Assembly: GCA_002898255.1 (NCBI GenBank) | Contig: BEIE01000001.1 | Coordinates: forward strand, 558,001 to 622,000 | Source: a bacterium HR28 | GTDB lineage: Bacteria; Chloroflexota; Chloroflexia; Thermomicrobiales; Thermomicrobiaceae | DNA: 64,000 nt | Direction of reading: 5' to 3' | In this document: piece by piece, positions 16,490-25,967 of the stretch | Layout: every line of letters starts with the position of its first letter | Position numbering within the stretch: position 1 is the first letter of the stretch | Made by a program: the position numbers and the translations under genes | The notes under the pieces: model-generated | The model's input: the letters and a program-made list of their open reading frames with translations, nothing else | Database searches by the model: none | What the model was told of the DNA's origin: nothing

Positions 16490-17786
16490 AACGCTCGAGC
16501 CGCTTCCCGAAGAGGCTGTTACACGAGAGCGTGGTCTGCTCCGTCATCGACCGTTCGTGCTGCTCTGGCTTGTCCAGACGCTGTCGCAGACGTCGCAGAA
16601 CGCGGTGAATTTCGCGTTGCTCGTGCTGGTGCAAGGAATCATTGAGCGTGGAGCCTCTCTGCCGGCCAATACTGCAGTCGGCCTGGCGGTGCTGAGCTTT
16701 TCGCTGCCTGCTGTGCTGGTTAGCCCACTGTCTGGCGTCGTCGCCGATCGCTTCGATCGACGAAGCGTTTTGATCGCTACCAATGCGCTGAGGGGACTTG
16801 CGGTCATCGGCTTGCTCTTCGTCGAAGCGCGCTGGGCCCCGCTGGCGGCGTTGCTTGTCGTCTACGCTCTGGCCTTCGCCTCGGGAACCGTGGGACAATT
16901 CTTCGGCCCAGCACTCTGGTCGATGCTACCGAGCGTCGTTCCGAGCGGGCGACTCGTCCAGGCGAACGCGCTTTTCAACCTCACGTTCACCGCATCGCAG
17001 CTGGCGGGGTTTGCGATCGCCGGCCCGGTCTTGATCAAGCTTGTCGGAGTGCGGGCCGTGCTCGGAGCAACCGTCGCGTTATTCGCTGTGAGCGCAGCAC
17101 TCTCCATCCTCCTTCCACGTGTGGCGATGAAACGTCACCCTGTGCTCAATACGCGGGCGCTGGTCGTTCAGGTCTGGTATGAGATGGTGGAAGGGGTACG
17201 GCTTGCTGTTGGACACCGGGTACTGCGCAAGGCGATCGGATACTTGGCGGTTGCTACAGCGACGTATCTCGTCGTCGCCGCGCTCGGGCCTGGTTATGTG
17301 ACGCACGTGCTGGAGCTCGCCAAGGAAGATATCGCCTATCTGGTGTTGCCGGCTGGACTTGGGGTAGTGCTCGGGACGCTCATCGTAGACCGGGTCACGC
17401 GCTGGTTAGGGATCGAACGCACGGCTGATACTGCGCTCGTCGTTGGCGGTTTGTTGCTCGTTGCCCTCGCCGAGCTTCCCGATACGTTGGGTCACGGCCG
17501 TGCAGAAGTCGTTGGTGCAGTAACCTTGGCAGCACTGCTTGGCCTGGCGGATGGACTCGTGCGAGCACCGGCTCAAGCATTGCTACAGGCGGAAGCGCCG
17601 GAACAAGCACGCGGACGAATCTTCGCCGTATTTTTCACCGTTTCCAACAGCGTCGCGTTTCTACCGGTTTTCGGGGCTGGTGCACTGGCGGATGCCTTCG
17701 GTGTGACGACTGTTCTCCTTGGTCTCGGTGTCGCGCTTGCGCTCACCGGAGCGTGGCAGCTCATTGCTCATCGGGCGCGGCAGTAA
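16476..17786 (+). CDS. MFS transporter, probable drug/macrolide-type exporter
   Basis: The 436-residue protein has about 12 hydrophobic segments and the MFS loop motif D-R-F-D-R-R-S between helices 2 and 3. A long central loop with R-V-A-M-K-R-H precedes the second half. The pattern S-Q-T-S-Q-N-A-V-N-F-A in helix 1 and G-L-A-D-G-L-V-R-A-P-A-Q-A-L later fits the MefA/ENTS-like exporter subgroup. The ATG at 16476 lies inside the end of the DUF951 gene and is translationally coupled. Substrate unknown. The 3' end overlaps the convergent DUF5808 gene by 26 bases. Confidence 0.78.
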   Translation: MSSLETLEPLPEEAVTRERGLLRHRPFVLLWLVQTLSQTSQNAVNFALLVLVQGIIERGASLPANTAVGLAVLSFSLPAVLVSPLSGVVADRFDRRSVLIATNALRGLAVIGLLFVEARWAPLAALLVVYALAFASGTVGQFFGPALWSMLPSVVPSGRLVQANALFNLTFTASQLAGFAIAGPVLIKLVGVRAVLGATVALFAVSAALSILLPRVAMKRHPVLNTRALVVQVWYEMVEGVRLAVGHRVLRKAIGYLAVATATYLVVAALGPGYVTHVLELAKEDIAYLVLPAGLGVVLGTLIVDRVTRWLGIERTADTALVVGGLLLVALAELPDTLGHGRAEVVGAVTLAALLGLADGLVRAPAQALLQAEAPEQARGRIFAVFFTVSNSVAFLPVFGAGALADAFGVTTVLLGLGVALALTGAWQLIAHRARQ

Positions 17787-18075
17787 ATCGTCGGCGCGCC
17801 TGCTCGACGAGTGGGAAAAGGCGGCGCCAAGCCTGGGCGAGATTGACCGACCAACCGATTCCCCACGGCATCGGCGTGATCAGTCGTGGATCATCCGGAT
17901 TCCAGAGACTCGCGCGCAGGCGTTCAAGAGAAGGAATGCGGAAGTTATACGGAACGGGTCCGATTTGCCCCATCCACGTGCGCTCTGCTGGGGCTCGACG
18001 AAGTTGGTCGTAGAGCGCTGCGCCGATCAGTCCCAAGGCGATCCATTTGGCCAGTCGCACAACGGAACACCGCAT
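17761..18075 (-). CDS. DUF5808-domain small membrane-anchored protein
   Basis: About 104 residues: one N-terminal transmembrane helix (about residues 7-22), a short linker, and then two N-P-D-D-P-R-L-I-like and M-G-Q-I-G-P-V-P-Y-N-F segments. The motif D-P-R-L-I-T-P-M-P-W-G-I-G-W-S-V-N-L-A is the DUF5808 signature, a domain of unknown function found in membrane proteins. The ATG at 18075 follows GGGGGAAG; the longer upstream frame has no homologous look. It is a single gene on the minus strand and converges with the MFS gene. Confidence 0.62.
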   Translation of the reverse strand: MRCSVVRLAKWIALGLIGAALYDQLRRAPAERTWMGQIGPVPYNFRIPSLERLRASLWNPDDPRLITPMPWGIGWSVNLAQAWRRLFPLVEQARRRFTAAPDEQ

Positions 18076-18360
18076 TGGCTTCCCCCTTCTGCCAGTCTCT
18101 CCGTTCTGGGGCAGCGACCACTGCTGGGAATGATTACACAGGTTCTTTCGGTCGCACGCTCCCCGATTGAGGTTTCGACCGAAGTGCGGCCTTCTCGCCC
18201 CTAGAGGCCTTTCGGATGTCCTAATAGGCAACGCTGACTCGGTGCGTGTTCTCTTCCGGTCGTGAAATCAAGAGTGAACGTTCCCGGTTCAGTCCCGAGC
18301 ACTCCTTGCAAGGAAAGGGAGCCTTAGAGCACGCCTCGTACCGTCGTGGCTGGAGATCGA

Positions 18361-19254
18361 TCAGCGTCGGCGACGCCGCGGATCGAGTACATCGCGGAGT
18401 CCGTCACCGAGGAAGTTGAGTGCCATCACGACGCTGAAGATCGCAAGCCCAGGGAACGTTGCTAGCCACCACTGGCTGAAACGACGTTGCCCTTCACGGA
18501 TCATCGCGCCCCATTCCGGCGCCGGAGGGACGGCACCAAGACCGATGAAGGAGAGTCCCGCTGTCAGGACGATGGCCGCGCCGACATCGAGTGTCGCTTT
18601 GACGACAAGTGGTGCCTGGGTGTTGGGGAGGATGTGAATGAGCAGCAAGCGGAGCCTGCTCACGCCAAGTGCCTCGGCGGCTGTCACGTACTCTTGTGCT
18701 TTCACCGCCAAGACCTGTGCACGCATGAGCCGCGCGTACTCCGGCCACAGGACGATAACGATAGCGATTAGTGCGTTTTTCAAACCCGGACCAAGCGCAG
18801 CAGCAATCGCCATTGCCAAAACGATCGAGGGGAAGGCAAGCACCATGTCGGCGATCCGCATGAGGATGGCATCTACCCAGCCGCCCGCGTAACCAGCGAT
18901 CGCACCGACGAGACAACCGATAACGAGTGCTCCCAGGACAGTGAGGAAGCCTGCCGGGAGTGAGATGCGGGCACCATAGAGTGTGCGCCGAAAAATATCG
19001 CGGCCCAGGTCGTCGGTTCCGAACCAATGCGTCACGCTTGGCGGCTGGAGCCGCGCGCTCACATCGGTGGCCAGTGGATCGAACGGCACGAGAAATGTGA
19101 CCGTCAGTGCAACACCGATCCAGAAGAGCAAAATGGCGAGCCCTACCACCGCACTTGGCCGCTGCCAGAGCGCGCGGAACGCCTGCCAGGCCGGCCGATC
19201 TGACCAGCGCGAGCGAGCGCCCAACCGTTCCGCGGTGTGCACGGTCGTGAGCAC
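18361..19254 (-). CDS. Peptide/nickel-type ABC transporter permease (DppC-like)
   Basis: The 297-residue protein has an N-terminal helix, an extracytoplasmic stretch with F-G-T-D-D-L-G-R-D-I-F-R-R (the DppC/OppC signature), five further helices, and the cytoplasmic EAA loop A-A-E-A-L-G-V-S-R-L-R-L-L-L-I-H-I-L-P-N, where the ATPase docks. It starts at a GTG at 19254 after a GGGAG site, 13 bases from the end of the partner permease. It is the last gene of the operon, and no DppD/DppF ATPase follows. Confidence 0.9.
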   Translation of the reverse strand: MLTTVHTAERLGARSRWSDRPAWQAFRALWQRPSAVVGLAILLFWIGVALTVTFLVPFDPLATDVSARLQPPSVTHWFGTDDLGRDIFRRTLYGARISLPAGFLTVLGALVIGCLVGAIAGYAGGWVDAILMRIADMVLAFPSIVLAMAIAAALGPGLKNALIAIVIVLWPEYARLMRAQVLAVKAQEYVTAAEALGVSRLRLLLIHILPNTQAPLVVKATLDVGAAIVLTAGLSFIGLGAVPPAPEWGAMIREGQRRFSQWWLATFPGLAIFSVVMALNFLGDGLRDVLDPRRRRR

Positions 19255-19266
19255 GCGACAACTCCC

Positions 19267-20283
19267 TCAGCTTACCCGGATGCGTGGGTCGAGGATGCCG
19301 TAGAGGACGTCGGTCACAAAGTTCACGATCACATAAACGACTGCAATGAGCAGCGTGACACCCATCACCGCCGGAAGATCGAGTTTCATCGCGGCGTCAA
19401 CGGCGTAGCGTCCAATTCCTGGCCAAGCGAAGATTGTTTCAGTAAGGACAGCGCCGGCCAAAAGACTGCCGAAAGTGAGGCCAATAACCGTGACCGTGGG
19501 AATCAGTGCATTCCGGAGCGCGTGGACGAGGATCACACGGTGTTCCATGAGTCCCTTGGCGCGGGCGGTTCGGATGTAGTCAGCCCCGAGCACATCGAGC
19601 AGGGCCGAGCGGGTCATGCGCGCGATGATCCCCATGGCGTAACTCCCAAGGACCATACCAGGCAAGACCAAATGAGCGAGGACGTTCAGAAAGAGCGACA
19701 GGTCTCCGGCGAGTAGGCTGTCGATGGTGTAAAAGCCGGTGCGGAACGGTGGAGCAGTGAGGCGAGGGTCGATGCGACCGGGACCGGGCAAGAGACGCAG
19801 GTTGGCGTAGAAAAGTTGCAGGGCGAGCAGCCCCAGCCAGAAGACGGGAAGCGACACGCCGACGAGCGAGATCACCCGAGCGAGGTGGTCGATCCACCGC
19901 TCATGCCATACGGCAGAGAGGATGCCAAGCGTCATACCGATCGTCACCGCGTAGAGCATCGCGGCGGAGGCGAGTTCCACCGTTGCCGGGAATCGCTCGC
20001 GCAGGTCCTGTGCCACTGGTCGGCGACTAGTGTAGGACTCACCGAGATCGCCACGGAGGAGATTCCGAAGATAGAAGACATATTGTTCCGGTAGGGAACG
20101 GTCGAGTCCCCACCGCTCCCGATACATGCGAACAGTCTCCGGATCGCTGGCGGCACGCTCAGGCAAGATCGCCATGAGCGGGTCGGCCGGAATGAGGTGG
20201 GAGACCGTAAAGGTCACGAGTGTGATCCCGAAGAGCAACGGGATTGTCAAGATAAAACGCCGGAGAACGAACTGCCCGAGCAC
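19267..20283 (-). CDS. Peptide/nickel-type ABC transporter permease (DppB-like)
   Basis: About 338 residues with six helices: the N-terminal R-R-F-I-L-T-I-P-L-L-F-G-I-T-L-V-T-F helix, the loop P-A-D-P-L, and the EAA loop with R-T-A-R-A-K-G-L-M. I prefer the GTG at 20283 because GGGAG lies 9 bases upstream and the family begins with this hydrophobic helix. A TTG at 20316 would add 11 residues. The gene sits 37 bases after the binding-protein gene and is co-transcribed with it. Confidence 0.9.
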   Translation of the reverse strand: MLGQFVLRRFILTIPLLFGITLVTFTVSHLIPADPLMAILPERAASDPETVRMYRERWGLDRSLPEQYVFYLRNLLRGDLGESYTSRRPVAQDLRERFPATVELASAAMLYAVTIGMTLGILSAVWHERWIDHLARVISLVGVSLPVFWLGLLALQLFYANLRLLPGPGRIDPRLTAPPFRTGFYTIDSLLAGDLSLFLNVLAHLVLPGMVLGSYAMGIIARMTRSALLDVLGADYIRTARAKGLMEHRVILVHALRNALIPTVTVIGLTFGSLLAGAVLTETIFAWPGIGRYAVDAAMKLDLPAVMGVTLLIAVVYVIVNFVTDVLYGILDPRIRVS

Positions 20284-20320
20284 GGTACTGCGCTCCCGTA
20301 TGATGGTGCCAGGCAAACGT

Positions 20321-22042
20321 TCAGCTCTTCCGTACCTTGCTCAAGTCAACACCGATCACCGGATCGAACACATAGCCTTGCACGTTCTTGCCGACAGCGA
20401 TCTGGGCCTTAGGCTGGTAAAGGCACAGGAACGGTGCGTCCTCGTTGAGCAGCCGTTGCCCTTCCGCGTAGAGTCGAGCACGCTCTTGTGGATCAGCTGT
20501 GCGGGCGGCCCGCTGGAAGAGGTCAGCGACTTGCGGGTTGTTGTAGGCGACACGCTTCGCTGCGGCTTCGCCAGGAACCCCGAAGGGGATTGCCCAGCCG
20601 TGCGGGTCGAGGAAGTCCGGTGTCCAGCCGGAAATCGTGCACTGCAGTTTACCTGCCCGATAGTCGGCAAGTCGGACATCCGGTGCGCGTGGATCAAGAG
20701 TGACGCGGATCCCAACCTTCCGCAAATCGTCAGCGATCTTGCTGGCCAGAACTTCGGATGAGACACCCCCGACCTCTGTGCCGCCGCTGGAGAAGGTAAG
20801 CGTGAGGTCGAAGCCGTTCGCCAAACCCGCCTCGCCCAAGAGTTGCCGAGCACGCTCCAGATTGGTCTGGTACCGCGCGTCCTCGGCCTCGGTGACACCC
20901 AGAAGGCCGCTCGGGATTACCGAGGGCGGACGGACGGCAGCGCCTCGGAGAATCTGCTGGATGATCCCGTCATAGTCGATTGCGTAGGCGATGGCCTGCC
21001 GCACTCGCTTGTCGGCAAGTTCTTTCCCGATCTCAGGACTGGTGTGCATCGCGAAGTACTCGGTGTCGAGCGTATCGCCGCGGACAATCTGTGCTGTGCC
21101 AGCCTGCTCGAGTTCGGCGATGAGATCGGCATCGAGGTTGTGCGCCGCGTCGACGTCACCACTCTCCAGAAGCTGCCGCTGAGTCGTCGGATCAGGAATA
21201 TGCCGGATAATCACCCGTTCGAGCGCTGCCGGCTGCCCCCAGTAGTTCGGGTTACGCTCCATAACGATCTCTTGTTCCTTGACCCAGCCCTTGAGCACGA
21301 AGGGACCGGAACCGGCCGAGTTCTGGTTCAGCCACTCTGTTGCCTTGTCTGTCTTGTCTGCGCCGGGTTGGTCGGTGCCACCTTGTTGCTTGACGACGGT
21401 CGAATCGAGGATCGAGAAGTTTGGGGAAACGAGCATGGCTAGGAAGGCGGCATTCGGCTCAGTGAGCCTGATGCGGACTGTCCGTGCGTCTGGGGTTTCC
21501 ATTGCCTGGATGATATCGGCCAACCAGGACGGGTTGTCCTTCAGTTCGCGCAGGCGGTTGAAACTGAAGACGACGTCAGCTGAAGTCAACTGATTCCCGG
21601 AGGCAAAGTGTACCCCCTCGCGGAGAGTGAAGGTGTATGTTGTGACGTCTTGTGTGATGTCGAACTTTTCGGCCAAGTGGGGCTGGACAGTGCGGATATC
21701 CGGCGGTTGGATGGTCACTAAGCGTTCATAGCAGGCGCCCATCACGATAGGCGAAGTCAATTCGTACTGGCGCGAAGGATCAAGCGTGATCGTATCGGTG
21801 AGGCGTGCGATGACAAACGTCCCACCCGTCGCGGCTGTCACGGGGGTTGGAGAGGCTGCAGGAGCTGGTGTCTGACCAGGAGCAGGGGCAGCGGTAGGCG
21901 CCGCGGTGGTCGGAGTCGCAGGAGGACGCGCGCATGCCCCAAGGAGGCCGGCCCCGATGAGTCCGGCTCCTAGGCTAGTCAGACGGAGAAAACGACGACG
22001 CTGCATCGCGATAGTAAGCCAGGCGGTGCGCTCGGTGGACAT
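20321..22042 (-). CDS. Peptide ABC transporter substrate-binding lipoprotein (SBP family 5)
   Basis: About 573 residues. The N-terminus has Q-R-R-R-F-L-R-L followed by a hydrophobic stretch ending L-L-G-A-C, a combined twin-arginine-like and lipobox signal, then a long proline/threonine/alanine linker typical of thermophile lipoproteins. The mature part shows the family 5 features D-P-S-R-Q-Y-E-L-T-S, Y-E-R-L-V, Y-T-F-T-L-R-E-G-V-H-F and the V-R-Q-A-I-A-Y-A-I-D-Y-D block. GAGGAGGAG sits 5 bases before the ATG at 22042; an ATG at 22006 is possible. First gene of a binding protein-permease-permease operon; peptides, nickel or oligosaccharides are all possible cargo. Confidence 0.9.
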   Translation of the reverse strand: MSTERTAWLTIAMQRRRFLRLTSLGAGLIGAGLLGACARPPATPTTAAPTAAPAPGQTPAPAASPTPVTAATGGTFVIARLTDTITLDPSRQYELTSPIVMGACYERLVTIQPPDIRTVQPHLAEKFDITQDVTTYTFTLREGVHFASGNQLTSADVVFSFNRLRELKDNPSWLADIIQAMETPDARTVRIRLTEPNAAFLAMLVSPNFSILDSTVVKQQGGTDQPGADKTDKATEWLNQNSAGSGPFVLKGWVKEQEIVMERNPNYWGQPAALERVIIRHIPDPTTQRQLLESGDVDAAHNLDADLIAELEQAGTAQIVRGDTLDTEYFAMHTSPEIGKELADKRVRQAIAYAIDYDGIIQQILRGAAVRPPSVIPSGLLGVTEAEDARYQTNLERARQLLGEAGLANGFDLTLTFSSGGTEVGGVSSEVLASKIADDLRKVGIRVTLDPRAPDVRLADYRAGKLQCTISGWTPDFLDPHGWAIPFGVPGEAAAKRVAYNNPQVADLFQRAARTADPQERARLYAEGQRLLNEDAPFLCLYQPKAQIAVGKNVQGYVFDPVIGVDLSKVRKS

Positions 22043-22081
22043 GACACTCCTCCTCAGGTCGCTGACCGGGTCGATGAGCGA

Positions 22082-22111
22082 AGTCTGGTGTGCGATGTTG
22101 CTTCTTGTCAA
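22082..22111 (-). promoter_or_regulatory. Possible promoter of the peptide ABC operon
   Basis: On the minus strand a perfect TTGACA is followed after 18 bases by CAGACT, a 3-of-6 match to the -10. It lies 40 bases before the start codon. The rest of this ~460-base gap up to 22504 holds the rny promoter and leader and no gene. Confidence 0.4.
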
Positions 22112-22378
22112 GAGAATCCTCGTCCGGTGGCCTGCCCACTCGCTGGGCTGATGCACTGTTGCTCCGCTGAGCACTGCAGAATCGGGACAGACGTACTGGA
22201 TGCGAGCAGCCCCTTTCTTCGGCCACCGCTACTCCTCCGCTGGCGGTATGCGACACGAGATGATCTGTGCGTGCGAGAGGAGACGAGAACGGTCGTTGGG
22301 GCCGTGGTGAGTTCGTGCGGCATAGACTTCTCCTGGACGATTGACGGGAGATAAACGAATCTGTGCTCGGCCGCACGT

Positions 22379-22408
22379 TTGGCGTTGCAGACTGGTGAGG
22401 GGTATCCT
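22379..22408 (+). promoter_or_regulatory. Promoter of rny
   Basis: TTGGCG, 18-base spacer, TATCCT. The leader to the ATG at 22505 is about 90 bases and contains the inverted repeat GGCGGG...CCCGCC near 22413-22430. Confidence 0.55.
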
Positions 22409-22504
22409 TAGAGGCGGGCAATTCCCCGCCAGCTATTGGTCGTCCGCTTAATTGCGTGACGACCCTGTACGTTACCAAACGATGCATCGAGGAGAGGCGC
22501 GGAG

Positions 22505-24037
22505 ATGGAGACCATGCTGATGGTCGTCGCCGCGGTCGTCGTCACAGCGATCGTGGCGATGTCGGGAACCTACCTGTACTTACAGCGGGCGGCGCGCTCG
22601 CGCCTGCGCGCGACGGGGGACGAGGTCCGGCGACTGCTGGAGGAAGCTGAGGCGCGGCAGAGAGAGATCCTCCTGGAGGCGAAGGATGCCGCGCTGAAGC
22701 TGCGCGAGGAACTGGAGCAGGAATATCAGCAGCGACGCCAACAAGTCGAGCGTCTGGAGCGACGGCTCCAGGCCAAGGAGGAACAGCTGGACCGGCGCCT
22801 GGAGAATCTTGAAAAGCGTGAACGCAAGATCCAGGCGCGAGAGAAGGAGATCGAGGAGCGCCTCGAGGAGATCGCCCGGCTGGAGCAGGAACGGCAGGCC
22901 GAGCTCCAACGCGTGGCGCAGATGACACTGGAGGAAGCGCGGCAGCTTGTGATCCAGCAGGCGACCGAGGAGGCGCGCGAACTGCTCAACCGTCAGGTCC
23001 GCGAACTCGAGCAGCAGGTGCGCGAGGAGGCGCAACAGCGTGCCCGCATGATCCTGGCGACAGCCATTCAACGGATCGCTTCCGAATACGTCGCCGAGGC
23101 CACGGTAACCGTCGTCCCGCTTCCGAGCGACGACATGAAGGGTCGTATTATCGGACGTGAAGGACGGAATATCCGAGCGCTCGAGCAGGCGACGGGTGTT
23201 GATCTTATCGTCGACGATACACCAGAGGCTGTCACGCTTTCGTCCTTCGATCCAGTGCGGCGCGAGATCGCTCGTCGGGCACTGTTGAAGCTGATCCAAG
23301 ACGGGCGAATCCACCCCGCGCGGATCGAAGAGGTGGTCGAGAAGACGCGCCAAGAGGTCGAACAGATCATCTGGGAAGAGGGGGAACGGGCAGCACTCGA
23401 GGCTGGGGTGCAGGGCCTGCACCCGGATCTCATCCGCCTGTTGGGTCGACTTCGCTTCCGCACGAGTTACGGGCAGAACGTGCTACAGCATTCGATCGAG
23501 GTTGCGCTCATCGCTGGCGCACTCGCTGCCGAGCTCGGTGCGGACGTCAATGTCGCCAAGACAGCCGGGCTCCTGCACGATATCGGCAAGGCCGTCGACC
23601 ACGAGGTCGAAGGGCCGCATGCGTTGATCGGCGCAGACATCGCGCGACGCCTCGGTCGTTCGGCCAAGATTGTGCACGCGATTGCGGCACATCACGGTGA
23701 GGAGGAGCCAAAGACGGTCGAAGCATTCATCGTCGCGGCTGCCGACGCGATCAGTGGTGCTCGGCCAGGGGCGCGGCGCGAGATGCTCGAAGCCTACATC
23801 AAGCGTCTTGAAGCGCTCGAGAGCGTTGCGACATCCTTCCCCGGGGTCCAAAAGGCGTACGCAATCCAGGCCGGGCGCGAAGTTCGCATTCTCGTCAGGC
23901 CGGACCAGATTGACGACTACGGTGCGTTGCGGCTCGCCCGCGATGTGGTCAAGAAGATCCAGGAGACACTCGATTACCCAGGACAGATCAAAGTCACCGT
24001 CATTCGTGAGACGCGTGCGATCGATTATGCCCGCTGA
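22505..24037 (+). CDS. rny: Ribonuclease Y
   Basis: The 510-residue protein has the full RNase Y architecture: one N-terminal transmembrane helix (about 5-25), a long charged coiled coil (about 30-190), a KH domain with [12 protein letters not shown], and an HD domain with the metal-binding G-L-L-H-D-I-G-K-A and the downstream A-H-H-G. RNase Y is the membrane-bound endonuclease that starts mRNA decay in Gram-positive and related bacteria. Length and motif order are normal. The ATG at 22505 is preceded by GGAG; promoter and terminator lie close, so the gene is probably monocistronic. Confidence 0.97.
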   Translation: METMLMVVAAVVVTAIVAMSGTYLYLQRAARSRLRATGDEVRRLLEEAEARQREILLEAKDAALKLREELEQEYQQRRQQVERLERRLQAKEEQLDRRLENLEKRERKIQAREKEIEERLEEIARLEQERQAELQRVAQMTLEEARQLVIQQATEEARELLNRQVRELEQQVREEAQQRARMILATAIQRIASEYVAEATVTVVPLPSDDMKGRIIGREGRNIRALEQATGVDLIVDDTPEAVTLSSFDPVRREIARRALLKLIQDGRIHPARIEEVVEKTRQEVEQIIWEEGERAALEAGVQGLHPDLIRLLGRLRFRTSYGQNVLQHSIEVALIAGALAAELGADVNVAKTAGLLHDIGKAVDHEVEGPHALIGADIARRLGRSAKIVHAIAAHHGEEEPKTVEAFIVAAADAISGARPGARREMLEAYIKRLEALESVATSFPGVQKAYAIQAGREVRILVRPDQIDDYGALRLARDVVKKIQETLDYPGQIKVTVIRETRAIDYAR

Positions 24038-24042
24038 ACAAG

Positions 24043-24073
24043 AACAGCCGGTACCCTATGGGTACCGGCTGTT
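24043..24073 (+). terminator. Terminator of rny
   Basis: A perfect 14-bp stem (24043-24056 with 24060-24073) with a TAT loop, followed by TTGCTTC. It starts five bases after the stop codon. Confidence 0.85.
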
Positions 24074-24573
24074 TTGCTTCATGCCCTCGCTGGGAGATCG
24101 ACACGTTTCACCATCGGCACTCCCGAAGTCAGGCTTCGCGATTCAGTGGGGTTGTAGCCGCCCCCAGAGTGGCGGTGACCTGAGCGACTCTTCTCGTCTG
24201 CTGAACCGCACAGGCCAGGCAGTAATGCTGGTCACCCCAAGATGATCGCCGGCAGCACTGCGGACGTGGCATCCAGTGTTGGGACGATACAGCTCACACG
24301 CTCGCATCGAGCGAACAGGGCGAGGTGGGTCAGCGAGAGCCGAAGCAACCGCCTCTTGAGTCTATTGACGCGCTCGTTGCAGTGTGGTACGCCTACACGC
24401 GGCTGCAGCCTGAAGGCTGGCCCGTCGCGACGGCGAGTCTGTGTATGGGGATAGGGAAGTCATCCTGGAGAGGAGTGGGGGACCGCGTAGAGCATCGGAC
24501 ACGCTGCTCGGAAACGGAGTCAGGCTGAGCGACAAGCGTGGCAGTGTGACCCACATCCATCGGAGGAGTCAGA
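24074..24573. other. 500-base gap before spoVS
   Basis: No gene is supported here; short frames look random. A TTGACG box occurs at 24365-24370 with a poor TACGCC after 17 bases. The spoVS promoter should lie in this gap but I cannot fix it. A GGAGGAG ribosome binding site for spoVS ends the gap. Confidence 0.5.
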
Positions 24574-24966
24574 ATGGAGCGCTTCTTCAGTAAACTCGAT
24601 TTGCGTGAGATCAAAATCGGTACAGAGGCGAGCTTCCCGCCTGAGGAGGAGGCCTATCAGGAGTCGTCCCGATCCGGCGGTCAAGCGGGTGGCCAGAAGC
24701 GGCGGAGCGAGGTGCTCAAGGTGTCCGCGCGCTCTCGCCCGAGCGCAGTCGCTGGCGCGATCGCAGGCGTCGTTCGGGAGGTCGGGCGGGCTGAGGTCCA
24801 GGCCATCGGTGCTGGTGCGGCCAATCAGGCGATCAAGGCGGTGGCGATCGCCCGCGATTACCTCGCCGAGTCGGGTATTGATGCCGTGTGTCTTCCCTCA
24901 TTCATTACGGTCACGATCGGGAACGAGGATCGCACAGCGATCCGGCTGATTGTCGAACCGCGCTGA
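24574..24966 (+). CDS. spoVS: SpoVS-family (stage V sporulation protein S) protein with N-terminal extension
   Basis: The last ~86 residues are a complete SpoVS domain, starting E-V-L-K-V-S-A-R-S-R-P and containing G-A-I-A-G-V-V-R-E, G-A-G-A-A-N-Q-A-I-K-A and the C-terminal L-I-V-E-P-R. The domain has an Alba-like fold and may bind nucleic acid. Bacillus SpoVS is just this domain, whereas here a 44-residue polar, glycine/serine-rich N-terminal extension precedes it. The upstream GGAGGAG site supports that long start. SpoVS occurs in non-sporulating thermophiles such as Thermus, so it is not proof of sporulation. A strong terminator follows. Confidence 0.92.
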   Translation: MERFFSKLDLREIKIGTEASFPPEEEAYQESSRSGGQAGGQKRRSEVLKVSARSRPSAVAGAIAGVVREVGRAEVQAIGAGAANQAIKAVAIARDYLAESGIDAVCLPSFITVTIGNEDRTAIRLIVEPR

Positions 24967-24971
24967 ACGAG

Positions 24972-25003
24972 GACTGCCCCCGGTGAGAGCACCGGGGGCA
25001 GTC
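24972..25003 (+). terminator. Terminator of spoVS, touching the next gene's start region
   Basis: A perfect 13-bp stem (24972-24984 with 24991-25003), GAGAGC loop, then TCTCTATTTT. It ends only about 14 bases before the ATG of the PHP gene. Confidence 0.85.
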
Positions 25004-25017
25004 TCTCTATTTTGTGC

Positions 25018-25872
25018 ATGGGTACAGTCGATCTCCACACCCACACGAATGCGTCCGACGGGCTCCTTTCACCTGAGGAGCTCGTCCAGTTGGCGGCAGC
25101 GCGCGGTCTTCGCGTGCTTGGCATCACTGATCACGACACCGTTGCTGGTCTAGCGCCAGCACAGACGGTTGCTGCTCAGCTCGGTGTCACGGTTGTCCCG
25201 GGAATCGAGCTGAGTACCGCAGTCGAGGCTGGTGAAGTCCACGTGCTGGGATACTTCATCGATCCGCAACAGCCAGTGCTCCGTGCTCATCTCGAGCGGT
25301 TGGTCGAGGCGCGGCGAGAGCGCGCCGCGCGCATCGTAGAGCAACTCCGTAGGCTCGGCTTCCCGTTCACGCTCGAGGATCTGGAAACGGTTGCTCAGGG
25401 CGGGACGATCACCCGGGCGCACGCCGCACGGTTGCTTCTCACCCATGGCTATGTCTCGTCCATTGACGAGGCGTTCGACCGATACTTGGGCCGCAATCGC
25501 CCTGCGTATGTCCCGCGCAGCTATCCATCTCCTCGTCAGGCGGTCGAAATCATCTTAGCAGCCGGTGGTGTACCGGTTCTGGCGCACCCGCTCAGCGTCG
25601 ATGACCTCGAATCGGTGCTCGCTGAGTTGGTGCCAGCCGGGCTGGCTGGTCTTGAGGCGTGGTACGCGGAATATCCGCCGGAGATCCAGCGTGAACTGGT
25701 CGAACTGGCTCGACGGTGGGATCTCATCCCAACAGGAGGGAGCGATTACCACGGCCCCGCATTTCGTGCTGGCCGCGAGTTGGGAAGCGTTGAGGTACCA
25801 CTCGAAATCGTCGCGGCGCTTGAAGCGCGTGCTCGGCACCACGAGCGACCTGCTACACTGCCTGAGCAGTGA
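25018..25872 (+). CDS. PHP-domain metal-dependent phosphoesterase (YciV/TrpH-like)
   Basis: The 284-residue protein carries the PHP metal motifs: D-L-H-T-H-T-N-A-S-D-G at residues ~5-15, I-T-D-H-D-T-V, P-G-I-E-L-S, a late V-L-A-H-P, and G-S-D-Y-H-G. Length and motif spacing match the TrpH/YciV group, 3',5'-nucleoside bisphosphate phosphatases that also act as 5'-to-3' exonucleases on short RNAs. The protein begins directly with the first catalytic strand at 25018, yet no Shine-Dalgarno sequence precedes it, because the upstream terminator occupies that space. The gene may be read leaderless or by readthrough. Confidence 0.85.
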   Translation: MGTVDLHTHTNASDGLLSPEELVQLAAARGLRVLGITDHDTVAGLAPAQTVAAQLGVTVVPGIELSTAVEAGEVHVLGYFIDPQQPVLRAHLERLVEARRERAARIVEQLRRLGFPFTLEDLETVAQGGTITRAHAARLLLTHGYVSSIDEAFDRYLGRNRPAYVPRSYPSPRQAVEIILAAGGVPVLAHPLSVDDLESVLAELVPAGLAGLEAWYAEYPPEIQRELVELARRWDLIPTGGSDYHGPAFRAGRELGSVEVPLEIVAALEARARHHERPATLPEQ

Positions 25873-25967
25873 GAGCGCGAGCGACACGGCCGGCGAATGG
25901 ATGCGGCGACATGGTAGCACTGAAGCCTCCCCGAGACGCCGCGCAGACAGCTTCGACTGAGGGCACG

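Noticed and set aside
22580-23422. Minus-strand frame of 280 residues
   Set aside because: Antisense of the coiled coil of RNase Y; heptad leucine runs are mirrored charged codons.
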